A stretch of 64,000 nt of DNA from G020354785 sp964534745. GTDB lineage: Bacteria > Bacteroidota > Bacteroidia > Bacteroidales > UBA10428. A model generated the notes under the pieces. It was given only the letters and a program-made list of their open reading frames with translations. It searched no databases and was not told where the DNA came from. The stretch is taken from positions 1 through 64,000 of the forward strand of contig CAZHQW010000001.1 in NCBI GenBank assembly GCA_964534745.1, read 5' to 3'. The translations under genes and the position numbers were made by a program. This document shows, in pieces, positions 18,538 through 27,350 of this stretch; position 1 is the stretch's first letter; every line of letters starts with the position of its first letter.

Positions 18538-19542
18538 TTATACTAATTTCTCAATAAGATCAACTACCCTGTATGAGTAGCCCCATTCATTATCGTACCA
18601 GGCAAGAACTTTTACCATCTTCCCGGTAACCATGGTACTCTGGGCATCAAAGATCGAAGAATGCGGGTTATGTATAACGTCAACTGATACAATTGGATCT
18701 TCAGTATATTCAAGAATACCCTTCATAGGTCCTTCTGCTGCCTGTTTCATTGCAGCATTGATTTGTTCTACTGTAGCTTCTTTTTTCAATACAGCAACAA
18801 AATCAACAAGTGAACCGGTAGGTGTCGGAACCCTTATTGCCAGTCCGTTTAATTTGCCGTTAAGTTCAGGTATTACCTTGCCAACAGCTTTTGCTGCTCC
18901 GGTTGTTGTAGGTATCTGGGACAGGGCAGCTGACCTTGCTCTTCTTAAATCATTGTGAGGAGCATCAAGTATTACCTGATCATTTGTATAAGAATGGATT
19001 GTAGTCATTAATCCGCTTTCAACCCCGAACTTGTCGTTCAGTACTTTTACCACAGGTGCCAGACAATTGGTCGTACATGATGCATTGGAAACGCAGGTAT
19101 CCTCGGGCCTGAGGTCATCATCGTTAACTCCCAGCACTATCATATTGTCAATCTGGTCTTTAGCTGGTACGGTCAGGATTACTTTTTTTGCCCCGTTTTT
19201 AAGATGGTCACCATATCCGCCCTTGGCACTTTCCCTTGACCTGAAGACACCTGTTGATTCCACTACAACATCAGGAGTTTCGGCCCATGGAATATTTGCC
19301 GGACTTCTTTCCGCGCTCACTTTTATTTTCTTTCCGTTAACAATAAGTCCTTCATCATCAAAACTAACAGTACCATCGAATTTACCCTGTGTCGAATCAT
19401 ACTTAAGCAAGTGAGCAAGTACATTATTTGCAGTAATGTCATTTATTCCAACGACTTCCATATTGGGTTTTTCAAGGGCAATTTTAAATACATTTCTACC
19501 AATTCTGCCAAAACCATTAATTCCTATTTTAATTTTTGCCAT
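18538..19542 (-). CDS. gapA: glyceraldehyde-3-phosphate dehydrogenase, type I
   Basis: 334 aa glycolytic enzyme converting glyceraldehyde 3-phosphate, phosphate and NAD+ to 1,3-bisphosphoglycerate. Seen: GINGFGRIGRNVF (8-20), VVVESTGVF, the catalytic SNASCTTNCLAP with Cys156, and the C-terminal VLAWYDNEWGYS. Standard length. It carries its own terminator facing the siaC-like gene and has a 160-bp AT-rich upstream region in which I could not find a convincing promoter. Confidence 0.97.
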   Translation of the reverse strand: MAKIKIGINGFGRIGRNVFKIALEKPNMEVVGINDITANNVLAHLLKYDSTQGKFDGTVSFDDEGLIVNGKKIKVSAERSPANIPWAETPDVVVESTGVFRSRESAKGGYGDHLKNGAKKVILTVPAKDQIDNMIVLGVNDDDLRPEDTCVSNASCTTNCLAPVVKVLNDKFGVESGLMTTIHSYTNDQVILDAPHNDLRRARSAALSQIPTTTGAAKAVGKVIPELNGKLNGLAIRVPTPTGSLVDFVAVLKKEATVEQINAAMKQAAEGPMKGILEYTEDPIVSVDVIHNPHSSIFDAQSTMVTGKMVKVLAWYDNEWGYSYRVVDLIEKLV

Positions 19543-19706
19543 AATTTAATTATTTATAGATTAACAATTTAACATCAACAAAATTGAAATGCGAAAGTAA
19601 CAAAATTCATGAACTCCAGCAATAAATAGAACGAGGTTTTTTACAGATAAATTAATAAAGCCGGCAATTATTATCCGGAGATGCTATAATTCAGCTACAG
19701 CAGTTA

Positions 19707-20501
19707 TTATTGAACAATGATTTCATCAATTGCTGTCTTCCTGTTTTTGAACCTCGAATCTATTACTTTTCCAAAACGGTAACTCAAAAACAGTGAAAAG
19801 AAAACCTGTTTATTATTCTCAATTGCCATAATCGGTATCTTGGCCAGAAATGCATCCACTATAACTCCGGCTTCAATAGCATGAAGGATTTCATCATACC
19901 TGCCAAATTCGAAAGTAAATCCTCCTTTACAGTATAATCCGGGGGTAAATGTGACTTCATTAATACCATTGAAAAATGATGCTTTTGACATTAACCTGGG
20001 ATCGACATGCTGTATAATATCAAATTTTTCGATCTTCTGTCCTATAATTTCACCCTTAGCGTTGATTTCATAAATGTAATAATAAACAGGCTTTTTAATA
20101 CCCAGGGTGGGACCTGCATTGTAAAAATACCTGATTGATATTCCGCCCTTGTCGAATTTTTGAAAAATCTCTTTCTGAAGTCCAATTCCTGCCCTGAGAT
20201 TATAAAAATTGTTAAGCTTGCCGTAAACAAAACTTCTGCTGGTGAGAGTGGTTGTCGAGGTTGATATCTTTACCTCTTTAGGATGCTTAATATTAACAAG
20301 ATCAATTTCATACAGGGTCTTTTTAAATGCAGTTATACGCCTGGCATATCTGAAATTTCCGCCAATGCCTGTAGAAGTCAGAAAGGCAGCAAAAGTGCGT
20401 TCATTACGGTAAAATATCTTGTCCTGTTCATCAATTTCTCCCTGCGCAAAAGTCAGAGACCATGTAAGTATAAAAGGAATATATATAAATAATTTTTTCA
20501 C
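19707..20501 (-). CDS. uncharacterised secreted/outer-membrane protein
   Basis: 264 aa. Residues 1-19 form a signal peptide (MKKLFIYIPFILTWSLTFA then QG). The mature part is rich in alternating aromatic and polar strands with repeated glycine turns, consistent with a small outer-membrane beta-barrel, and shows FNGINEVTFTPGLYCKGGFTFE and FFSLFLSYRFGKVI near the C-terminus. I do not recognise a named family; it looks like a Bacteroidota envelope protein. No partner gene: gapA lies downstream on the same strand, and the small lipoprotein genes lie about 90 bp upstream. Confidence 0.7.
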   Translation of the reverse strand: MKKLFIYIPFILTWSLTFAQGEIDEQDKIFYRNERTFAAFLTSTGIGGNFRYARRITAFKKTLYEIDLVNIKHPKEVKISTSTTTLTSRSFVYGKLNNFYNLRAGIGLQKEIFQKFDKGGISIRYFYNAGPTLGIKKPVYYYIYEINAKGEIIGQKIEKFDIIQHVDPRLMSKASFFNGINEVTFTPGLYCKGGFTFEFGRYDEILHAIEAGVIVDAFLAKIPIMAIENNKQVFFSLFLSYRFGKVIDSRFKNRKTAIDEIIVQ

Positions 20502-20590
20502 GGAATAACAAAAGTATTTACTATTCCCAATAAAAGAAAAACATTAAGGAAAACAGTATGTAAAGATAGTAAAAAAGTGTATGTTAATTA

Positions 20591-20722
20591 TTAAACGTTG
20601 ACCGGCTCAGACTGCTCAACATCGTTTTGCCCGTATGCAGGACATACTTTGGAACCTTTGCAGGACACGAAAAGAACAAATAATGAGATAATAAGTACTG
20701 CTAAAATGAAAATCTTTTTCAT
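20591..20722 (-). CDS. 43-aa CPAY-type small lipoprotein (copy 1)
   Basis: Too short for usual gene callers. Starts ATG at 20722 and ends TAA at 20591-20593. Two lysines, a hydrophobic core (IFILAVLIISLFVLF) and the lipobox LFVSC at 17-21 make it a secreted lipoprotein with Cys21 as lipid site. The mature chain is only 23 residues, CKGSKVCPAYGQND then an acidic tail. It shares the CPAY motif and design with the neighbouring gene at 20776-20901. Function unknown; no domain recognised. Confidence 0.72.
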   Translation of the reverse strand: MKKIFILAVLIISLFVLFVSCKGSKVCPAYGQNDVEQSEPVNV

Positions 20723-20775
20723 GATTAGTATAGTTAATTCAAATATAATTAATAATAGTGGTACTCAAGACTATT

Positions 20776-20901
20776 TCAGTTATTATAATTCTGTTCGTAA
20801 TTATTATTACTGGCATAAGCCGGACATATATACCTGTTACAGGAACAGAATATAACCAGCGATACGGCTAACAATATTAACAACAATTTTAACCTTTTCA
20901 T
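20776..20901 (-). CDS. 41-aa CPAY-type small lipoprotein (copy 2)
   Basis: ATG at 20901, TGA at 20776-20778. N-terminal KRLK, hydrophobic LLLILLAVSLVIF, and lipobox FCSC with Cys21 as the predicted lipid site. Mature part CNRYICPAYA then an Asn/Tyr-rich tail ending NYNN. It lies 53 bp upstream of copy 1 on the same strand, so the two look like a diverged tandem duplication, conserved in lipobox position and CPAY but not in the tail. Function unknown. Confidence 0.7.
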   Translation of the reverse strand: MKRLKLLLILLAVSLVIFCSCNRYICPAYASNNNYEQNYNN

Positions 20902-21327
20902 TTTTATAAAAATTATAATTACTTATTTAAACCTTAGCTAATATCCTTGCTGTATAATCAAATTTACAAATTATTTAACAAGTTGATTTACATTTTTACT
21001 AACAATTTTTTGCGATAAACCTGATTCCAGGTATATTTATGTTTAGCCATATAGGGTAAGTCTTAGTAGTGTCTGATACGACCCGCCTGCTAATTTGTTT
21101 CAGGTATAAAATCCTGTAAAAAAACATATATTATTTTTCAGGATTATAATAACCTGTTAATCAGCACATACAATGTCAGACTCCTTATAGTAAAGTTAAA
21201 CAACTTATCCATATTTTAGTAATATTTGTCACAGAAATTTTTCAGTTTAACCCCCTATATATAATAAAATGTAAAAATTTTAAGCTTAACCTGCCTTATT
21301 TTTATATTTTTAATATAAAAAGAATTT
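20902..21327. other. 426-bp divergent AT-rich spacer
   Basis: Lies between the small lipoprotein gene and the plus-strand gene at 21328. No credible frame. It contains a long imperfect hairpin (arms AATCCTG 21110-21116 and CAGGATT 21139-21145, extended by A5/T5 pairing) and a CCCCCTATATATAATA stretch near 21250 that resembles, in inverted orientation, the AT/G-rich stretch before glnN (about 22470-22490). Nothing else identifiable. Confidence 0.5.
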
Positions 21328-21774
21328 ATGGTGAGATTTATCATTTTGGCTTTATTAATAACCGGGTTCCTCGTATCACTTAAAAGGGACTTCAGGATAG
21401 TTGAAGCAACAAGGCAGGAATGGACAGGCGGCAGGAAAAAGTCGGCAAGGGGATTGAATTACAGGGTGACAATTATAGCCGGGAAGGGTTCCGGTAAACT
21501 AAAATTTCAGGAACTGTGGGTAAACAGGAAGTTGATTCCTCACAGGGTATTTAATATAACAAAAAATGAACCTGGTAACTCCTTTGTTAAGAATGACACA
21601 TTGGTACTTACAGGTACTGTAATAATAAATGGATCAATAAGCAGTGACAGTATATACAAAGAACCTCCTTTCATATTTACCGGGGAGTTAATTATAGGGT
21701 ACAAATTAAATAGCAGGATGTTATACAAACCGGTAAGTGAGATTAAAACCCTGAATACCTTATATCATAAATAG
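21328..21774 (+). CDS. uncharacterised membrane-anchored or secreted protein
   Basis: 148 aa. A single N-terminal hydrophobic segment (about 2-18, VRFIILALLITGFLVSL) is followed by a soluble, strand-rich domain with the phrases VTIIAGKGSGKLKFQELWVN and DTLVLTGTVIING. It looks like a small beta-sandwich facing the periplasm. I do not recognise the family. The DUF3109 gene begins 8 nt after its stop, indicating an operon. Confidence 0.7.
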   Translation: MVRFIILALLITGFLVSLKRDFRIVEATRQEWTGGRKKSARGLNYRVTIIAGKGSGKLKFQELWVNRKLIPHRVFNITKNEPGNSFVKNDTLVLTGTVIINGSISSDSIYKEPPFIFTGELIIGYKLNSRMLYKPVSEIKTLNTLYHK

Positions 21775-21782
21775 TTTCCGGC

Positions 21783-22370
21783 ATGATTCAGATTGATAAT
21801 GCAATAGTAAGTATAGATGTAATAAAAGAGAATTTTAAATGCGATATAAAGAAATGCAGGGGGTTATGCTGTGTGTACGGTGATGCCGGTGCTCCTCTTG
21901 AAAAGCATGAATTAAGGATATTAAAAAAGATCTACCCTAAAGTTAAACCCTACCTGCGGCATGAAGGCATAATTACTATCGAAAATGAGGGCCCTTATGT
22001 TATCGATAAAGACAAAGACTTTGTAACTCCCATAATAAGGGGGAAAGAGTGTGCTTATACGGTATTTAATAACGGGGTGGCAATGTGTGGCATCGAGCGG
22101 GCTTTTGCCGATAAAAAAATCAATTTCAGGAAACCACTGTCATGTTATCTTTATCCGGTCAGGATAAAAAAATATAAGGATTTTGATGCAGTGAATTATG
22201 ACAGGTGGAACATATGCGAACCGGCAAGGGTATTGGGAAATAAATTAAAGATACCGGTTTTCAGGTTTGTTGAAGATGCCCTTATCTGTAAATACGGGAA
22301 AAAATGGATTGAAGAGTTAAAGAAATATGCATCAGGAAAGCCAAATTCAGGGAATGCCTTAATCGAATAA
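21783..22370 (+). CDS. DUF3109 family cysteine-rich protein
   Basis: 195 aa, cytosolic. Matches the DUF3109 pattern, related to the YkgJ Cys-rich group that may bind Zn or Fe-S: FKCDIKKCRGLCCVYGDAG (about 18-36) supplies four cysteines, followed by GKECAYTVFNNGVAMCGIE, the LSCYLYPVR block, and WNICEP. Cysteine spacing suggests a metal site; the biochemical role of the family is not established. Second gene of a two-gene operon with the unknown protein at 21328. Confidence 0.85.
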   Translation: MIQIDNAIVSIDVIKENFKCDIKKCRGLCCVYGDAGAPLEKHELRILKKIYPKVKPYLRHEGIITIENEGPYVIDKDKDFVTPIIRGKECAYTVFNNGVAMCGIERAFADKKINFRKPLSCYLYPVRIKKYKDFDAVNYDRWNICEPARVLGNKLKIPVFRFVEDALICKYGKKWIEELKKYASGKPNSGNALIE

Positions 22371-22432
22371 TCTTTCCTGTTTAAATTTAACATTAAAATT
22401 TCTAAAAATTTTACTATCCCCTACAAAAAATC

Positions 22433-22495
22433 GGGTGTTAATAAAATATTTATATTATTTCATAAAATAAAGTATATATAATAGGGGGTGTTAAT
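22433..22495 (+). promoter_or_regulatory. direct repeat GGGTGTTAAT x2 before glnN
   Basis: Two exact 10-nt copies, 22433-22442 and 22486-22495, start 53 bp apart, about five helical turns. The second ends 10 nt before the candidate -7 box. A same-face operator pair for an unidentified regulator is plausible. Confidence 0.35.
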
Positions 22496-22505
22496 TAAAA
22501 AGTAT

Positions 22506-22513
22506 TATCTTTG
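22506..22513 (+). promoter_or_regulatory. candidate -7 box for glnN (TATCTTTG)
   Basis: Exact TAnnTTTG match 35 nt before the glnN start. The expected -33 position holds G-rich sequence, not TTTG, which fits a promoter that depends on an activator. Confidence 0.5.
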
Positions 22514-22548
22514 AAGCCAAATATGTTTAATTTTTTAAACGAGTTGTT

Positions 22549-24738
22549 ATGACAATTATACGATTTAATGCTCTAAATGAAGTATTGGCCAGAAAGCCTG
22601 TACATGTAAAACCACCTTCCAGCATAACATCTGAATACTTTGGTGTTAATGTGTTTGATAAAAAGAAGATGGAGAAATACCTGTCTGCTGAAGCTTACAA
22701 TCATGTTATTGAAGCTATAGAAAAAGGTACAATAATAGACAGGAAGATTGCAGATCAAATTGCTTCAGGAATGAAATCATGGGCAATGGAAAGAGGGGCC
22801 TCCCATTATTCGCACTGGTTTCAGCCCTTAACAGAAGGTACAGCAGAGAAACATGATGCATTTCTTGGATATGGAGAGAATGAAAATTTTATAGAAAACT
22901 TTTCAGGCAACCTGCTGGCTCAGCAGGAACCGGATGCATCAAGTTTTCCAAGCGGAGGGATAAGAAACACATTTGAAGCACGAGGGTACACTGCATGGGA
23001 TCCGTCATCACCGGCTTTCATTGTAGGTAATTCCCTTAGCATACCAACAATATTTGTTTCATACACAGGCGAGGCACTTGATCATAAAACTCCACTGTTA
23101 AAGGCTTTGAATGCGATAGACAAGGCGGCAGTAGAAGTTTGCCAGTACTTTGATAAGGATGTTACCAAGGTTATTTCAACTCTCGGATGGGAACAGGAAT
23201 ATTTCTTGATTGATGAAGCATTATACAATGCGCGCCCGGACCTGGTATTAACGAACCGGACACTAATCGGACATGCATCGGCAAAAGATCAGCAACTCGA
23301 GGACCATTATTTCAGTTCAATACCTGAAAGGGTAACGGGATTTATGAATGAATTCGAAATTGAGGCATACAAACTGGGTATACCCATAAAAACAAGACAT
23401 AATGAGGTGGCCCCAAACCAGTATGAATGTGCTCCTATTTTTGAAGAATGCAACCTGGCTGTTGATCACAATGTTTTACTGATGGACCTGATGAAGAGAA
23501 TAGCACGACATCACAATTTCAGGGTATTGAATCATGAGAAACCGTTCAAGGATATTAACGGTTCCGGCAAACATAATAACTGGTCACTTGCAACCAACAC
23601 TGGTGTTAATCTACTGGCACCTGGCACCAATCCCAAAACCAATCTGCAATTTCTGGTTTTTCTTGTGAACACGATAAAAGCCGTGCATAATCATACTGAT
23701 TTACTGACAGCCAGTATAGCTTCGGCCGGTAATACATACAGATTGGGAGCAAACGAGGCACCTCCTGCAATAATTTCTGTCTTTATTGGCAGCCAGATGA
23801 CTGAAATGCTTGAGCAAATAGAAAAGAAAGTTACCAATAAAAAGATGACTCCCGGTGAAAAAATTGAGCTGAAGCTGAATGTTATAAAAGTACCGAAGAT
23901 ACTTCTTGATAATACCGACAGAAACCGGACTTCACCGTTTGCCTTTACCGGCGAAAAATTTGAATTCAGGGCAATCGGTGCATCCGCAAACTGCGCCGAT
24001 GCGATGACAGTATTAAATTCAGCAATGGCCGAACAATTAAAAGATTTTAAAAAGAACGTTGACAAATCAATAAATAGGGGAGTTAAGAAGGATGAAGCCA
24101 TTTTCCAGATGCTCAGGCAATATATTATTGATTCAAAATCTATAAGATTTGAAGGAAATAATTATTCTGATAAGTGGAAGGTAGAAGCTGAAAGAAGAGG
24201 GCTAAAGAATGTTACCAATTTGCCTGAGGCACTCGATGCATACAGGATAGATAAAGCAATAAAACTTTTTACCGGCCTGGGTATAATGACGGAGAAGGAA
24301 ATTGAAGCAAGGACAAATGTGAAACTTGATACCTATACAAAAAAAATACAGATAGAATCAAGAGTACTGGGCGATCTGGTGATGAATAAAATTATACCTG
24401 TTGCCATAAAATATCAGACCTCATTGATAGAAAATGTGAACGGAATGAAAGCACTGTTCAGCGAAAGTGAATTTAAAAAACTTGCAGGTGCAAGGATAGA
24501 AATGATTAAGGTTATATCCACCCATATATCCGAAATAAAAACTAAAGTTCAGGAAATGACCGAAGCCAGAAAAGCAGCAAACAAAATAGAAAATGAAAGG
24601 GAGAAGGCAATGGAGTATTCAAAGGTAGTGGGACCATACCTTGAAATCATAAGATATCATGTAGATCAGCTTGAATTGATTGTAGATGATGAAATGTGGC
24701 CACTGCCAAAGTACAGGGAGCTGTTATTCACGGTTTAG
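22549..24738 (+). CDS. glnN: glutamine synthetase type III
   Basis: 729 aa, the long GSIII form common in Bacteroidota and cyanobacteria; it makes glutamine from glutamate, ammonia and ATP. Seen: the GSIII N-terminal domain with MKSWAMERGASHYSHWFQPL (about 70-90), GWEQEYFLID with catalytic glutamates, IKTRHNEVAPNQYE, the glutamate-binding NGSGKHNNWS, and the C-terminal GSIII-specific helical region. Full length. Regulation is probably at the promoter, where two GGGTGTTAAT repeats lie. It converges with the unknown gene at 24753, 14 nt away. Confidence 0.97.
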   Translation: MTIIRFNALNEVLARKPVHVKPPSSITSEYFGVNVFDKKKMEKYLSAEAYNHVIEAIEKGTIIDRKIADQIASGMKSWAMERGASHYSHWFQPLTEGTAEKHDAFLGYGENENFIENFSGNLLAQQEPDASSFPSGGIRNTFEARGYTAWDPSSPAFIVGNSLSIPTIFVSYTGEALDHKTPLLKALNAIDKAAVEVCQYFDKDVTKVISTLGWEQEYFLIDEALYNARPDLVLTNRTLIGHASAKDQQLEDHYFSSIPERVTGFMNEFEIEAYKLGIPIKTRHNEVAPNQYECAPIFEECNLAVDHNVLLMDLMKRIARHHNFRVLNHEKPFKDINGSGKHNNWSLATNTGVNLLAPGTNPKTNLQFLVFLVNTIKAVHNHTDLLTASIASAGNTYRLGANEAPPAIISVFIGSQMTEMLEQIEKKVTNKKMTPGEKIELKLNVIKVPKILLDNTDRNRTSPFAFTGEKFEFRAIGASANCADAMTVLNSAMAEQLKDFKKNVDKSINRGVKKDEAIFQMLRQYIIDSKSIRFEGNNYSDKWKVEAERRGLKNVTNLPEALDAYRIDKAIKLFTGLGIMTEKEIEARTNVKLDTYTKKIQIESRVLGDLVMNKIIPVAIKYQTSLIENVNGMKALFSESEFKKLAGARIEMIKVISTHISEIKTKVQEMTEARKAANKIENEREKAMEYSKVVGPYLEIIRYHVDQLELIVDDEMWPLPKYRELLFTV

Positions 24739-24752
24739 GTATTGATGCTAAA

Positions 24753-25253
24753 TTAATTATTCAGGTTCCTGGCCAGCCTGTCGATATTGGCATTAAACAG
24801 GGGAGAATCAAAGGCGGGATTAAAGTGAGGATTATATACTATCTTTTCGGTTTCTTCATTAAAAAATCCTTTAATGTAATGCCTTGATAAGGTGTATACT
24901 TCTTCACCGTTTTCATCCTTTTCAGGTTCCTTTTCAGTCAGAATCTGCTGCACCTCAACGATGTTAATGTCAAGTTTTTCCATAAGCACTGCTTCATAGT
25001 GTTCAAGCAATGCTTTTTTAAAACTTATTACCACAACATATTTGCCGTATGCTTTGCGTAATATTCTCCAGTAGTTTATGTTAACAGTATTATCAATAAC
25101 AATATCAGTTGTCTTATAGAAAGATTCCGTGAATTTAAATCCGGTTTCGATAATCTTTGCGGCTATCTCCTCATTGTCTGTCCGGTGCGAGTAATTAATT
25201 ACCTTTTCTGAATCAGGGGTAAGTATTGCAAGTATCTCTTTTGTTAATGCCAT
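24753..25253 (-). CDS. uncharacterised cytosolic protein
   Basis: 166 aa from the ATG at 25253. The frame also opens at 25304, but that start lies inside the rpmH terminator hairpin and is rejected. Seen: no signal peptide or membrane segment; a mixed alpha/beta protein with YWRILRKAYGKYVVVISFKKALLEHYEAVL in the middle, a charged QQILTEKEPEKDENGEE stretch and a hydrophilic C-terminus ending in NIDRLARNLNN. I do not recognise the family. It follows rpmH on the same strand behind a terminator, so it may be expressed by read-through or from its own promoter. Confidence 0.68.
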   Translation of the reverse strand: MALTKEILAILTPDSEKVINYSHRTDNEEIAAKIIETGFKFTESFYKTTDIVIDNTVNINYWRILRKAYGKYVVVISFKKALLEHYEAVLMEKLDINIVEVQQILTEKEPEKDENGEEVYTLSRHYIKGFFNEETEKIVYNPHFNPAFDSPLFNANIDRLARNLNN

Positions 25254-25271
25254 CACAAGGGTTATTTTATA

Positions 25272-25310
25272 CAGAAAAAAAATGGAAGGCTTATTACCTT
25301 CCATTTTTAT
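25272..25310 (-). terminator. rpmH terminator
   Basis: AATGGAAGG (25281-25289) and CCTTCCATT (25297-25305) pair perfectly around a 7-nt loop; on the minus strand the stem is followed by a U-run (A-run 25275-25282 on plus). Confidence 0.85.
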
Positions 25311-25326
25311 TTATTGTGAACATAAA

Positions 25327-25482
25327 TTATTTTTTAGCTATCTCGTCACTCACTGTTAATTTCTTTCTTGCTTTGGCTCTTCTTCTTGACAGTATCTGGC
25401 GGCCCGTGGAAGTTGCCATTCTTTCACGATATCCATGCTTATTTTTTCTCTTTCTGTTTGACGGCTGGAAAGTCCTTTTCAT
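25327..25482 (-). CDS. rpmH: 50S ribosomal protein L34
   Basis: 51 aa, easily missed by length filters. Start ATG at 25482, stop TAA at 25327-25329. Shows the L34 hallmark MKRTFQPSNRKRKNKHGYRE, then RMATSTGRQILSRRRAKARKKL and a short C-terminal extension ending in DEIAKK. Highly basic, as expected for this small protein of the large subunit. A TATTTTTG -7 box lies 45 nt upstream and a strong terminator follows, so it is a separate transcription unit. The usual rnpA/yidC neighbours are absent. Confidence 0.97.
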   Translation of the reverse strand: MKRTFQPSNRKRKNKHGYRERMATSTGRQILSRRRAKARKKLTVSDEIAKK

Positions 25483-25526
25483 CGGATAATGATTTTAGAG
25501 TATAACTTACTTATTTTTTCAAGCTG

Positions 25527-25534
25527 CAAAAATA
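25527..25534 (-). promoter_or_regulatory. candidate -7 box for rpmH (TATTTTTG)
   Basis: Exact TAnnTTTG match on the minus strand, 45 nt before the start codon. No clear -33 element. Confidence 0.5.
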
Positions 25535-25545
25535 ATGTTTTTTTA

Positions 25546-27339
25546 TTAGAATAAAAAGAATTTAATATGTTTCCCAACAGGATTTTCGACTATGGGCAAG
25601 TTCCCTGAGAGCGGCTGGGCAATGCCCTCAATTTCAATTTCTTCTATTAAAATTGCATCGGGGACGATAAAAGAAGACGGGAGGCCTTTGATAATGTCTG
25701 TTCCTGACATAAAAGACTCTAACATACCCCCGCTCATCCCTTCCGGAATCATAGTGTTATAAACAATATTGCTGTCCGAGACACATAAAATGTCCTTCAG
25801 GTTATTGTCAATAAAATTGCCCAGGTTAACGGAGCGGATAAGCTTTTCACTTCCGTCTTCCAGAGATACCTTGTATACATTTACCGGCCGGTAATTTGTT
25901 CCTGAAGTAATAGGCTTAATCATTATCGCATAATCAAGCCTTTCTTCTTTTGCCCTTTCTATTAGCTCATTCTTCATGTCTTCCCTTGATTTCCCTTCAG
26001 AACAGGAAACAAAAATAACCCCGGGGCCTATTTGCTTTGTAATGCCTGTACCCATTATGGCATACCTGTTATGCCCGTTTGATTTATCAATTCTTTTTGT
26101 CGGGGTTCTGTCATTAAGGAGGGTTTTTAATATGCCGTTTTCAATTAATACAAGACTGTCGGGAGGTATTACTCCTTCGCCGTCAACACTGAAATTACCT
26201 GTCAAAGCAATGCCATTATAATTTTTTAATCCTGGCAGGGCGGAAACGGATAAAAATTTTGATATGATCCTTTTGTCTATTTTTGACTCTGTAGAGAAAC
26301 TTCTCTGTCCGTAATACACTGACATCTGGGGATTGGCATATAAAGGCTCCCGGTATGCTATAAGGCTGTTCGGACCGGAAAAAAGATTGAAGGCCAGGAG
26401 TTGTGCAACTGTCTGGTCAGTAATTAGTACCGGGCCTGAATAATTGTCATTATATATTTCTGCTTCCTTTAAGGCCATCAGATTATCTACCATGCAGGTT
26501 ACATCCTCTTTCAAAACATTCAGGTTTGGACATTCATCCGGATTCATGAAATAGTATAAAAGCTGGTTACTGATAACCTCACTGTCATCTGCAAAAGTTT
26601 GCGCACTGACCGCTATAGACCATAATTCCAAGGGTATCTTAACCTCTGTGCCTTCACTGTTTATAAAATATATATCGGCGTAAAATACGGCAAATGTCAC
26701 ATCTGAATAAATAATCTCGGGGTAATTATCGAATAAAGATGATAAGTCCCTGGCTATATCTTCATATTTGCTTTTGTTAAGATCGAATTCCGGACCATCA
26801 ATATTCACACTCACAACGGGTGCATAACTAAAATCGGCTATCGGCAGATCTTCAGGGTCAATATTCTTCTCAGTCAGGGTATTAATCTTGTTTTTGTAAG
26901 TCTGTGAAGCTGATTTGTAAACCATGTCCGTTGCTTCCCATAAACATCTCCTTATCCCATAATAATCATCGTCAAGAGGAAGTTTAAGATATTGGGGATA
27001 ATCGGGACTACCCGTACCAATATCTTCAAAGTTTTCATCAGTCATCTTATAGTCGCCAATTATAACCCTTATGTACCAGTCTCTGATATGCGACATATTG
27101 GACCTTACCAGAGATCCGAGAGTTGCATTTATTAACAAGGTACGGGCATCCGCTATTGCATAGCTTATAAAAAAAGGTTTTTTATAGTCTTCATATTCGA
27201 GCTCTTCCATATTACGATTCAGCTCATCGCGCATCGCCTTCATTATAATGTTTTCTGCAGTGTCTGCAGGAAGGTTGCCCTGTCCGTAAACAGCATGCAC
27301 TGCTGTAAATATTATTATTACCAGACTAAAAATCTTCAT
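25546..27339 (-). CDS. secreted TldE/PmbA-like protein (no HExxxH)
   Basis: 597 aa with a signal peptide (MKIFSLVIIIFTAVHAVYGQ). It has the TldD/PmbA (U62) fold: a domain up to about residue 300, then ITDQTVAQLLAFNL where the TldD-type partner carries HEIFGH, and the conserved C-terminal end with DGEGVIPPDSLVLIENGILK and a DxxxPTKRID-like turn. The lack of zinc ligands makes it the TldE-type subunit. In known pairs TldD and TldE form a heterodimeric peptidase in the cytosol; here both are predicted to be exported. It starts 11 nt after the TldD-type gene. Confidence 0.85.
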   Translation of the reverse strand: MKIFSLVIIIFTAVHAVYGQGNLPADTAENIIMKAMRDELNRNMEELEYEDYKKPFFISYAIADARTLLINATLGSLVRSNMSHIRDWYIRVIIGDYKMTDENFEDIGTGSPDYPQYLKLPLDDDYYGIRRCLWEATDMVYKSASQTYKNKINTLTEKNIDPEDLPIADFSYAPVVSVNIDGPEFDLNKSKYEDIARDLSSLFDNYPEIIYSDVTFAVFYADIYFINSEGTEVKIPLELWSIAVSAQTFADDSEVISNQLLYYFMNPDECPNLNVLKEDVTCMVDNLMALKEAEIYNDNYSGPVLITDQTVAQLLAFNLFSGPNSLIAYREPLYANPQMSVYYGQRSFSTESKIDKRIISKFLSVSALPGLKNYNGIALTGNFSVDGEGVIPPDSLVLIENGILKTLLNDRTPTKRIDKSNGHNRYAIMGTGITKQIGPGVIFVSCSEGKSREDMKNELIERAKEERLDYAIMIKPITSGTNYRPVNVYKVSLEDGSEKLIRSVNLGNFIDNNLKDILCVSDSNIVYNTMIPEGMSGGMLESFMSGTDIIKGLPSSFIVPDAILIEEIEIEGIAQPLSGNLPIVENPVGKHIKFFLF

Positions 27340-27350
27340 AAATAGATATT

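Noticed and set aside
20598..20855. Plus-strand 85-codon frame
   Set aside because: It is antisense to the two small lipoproteins, which have complete signal peptides and lipoboxes.
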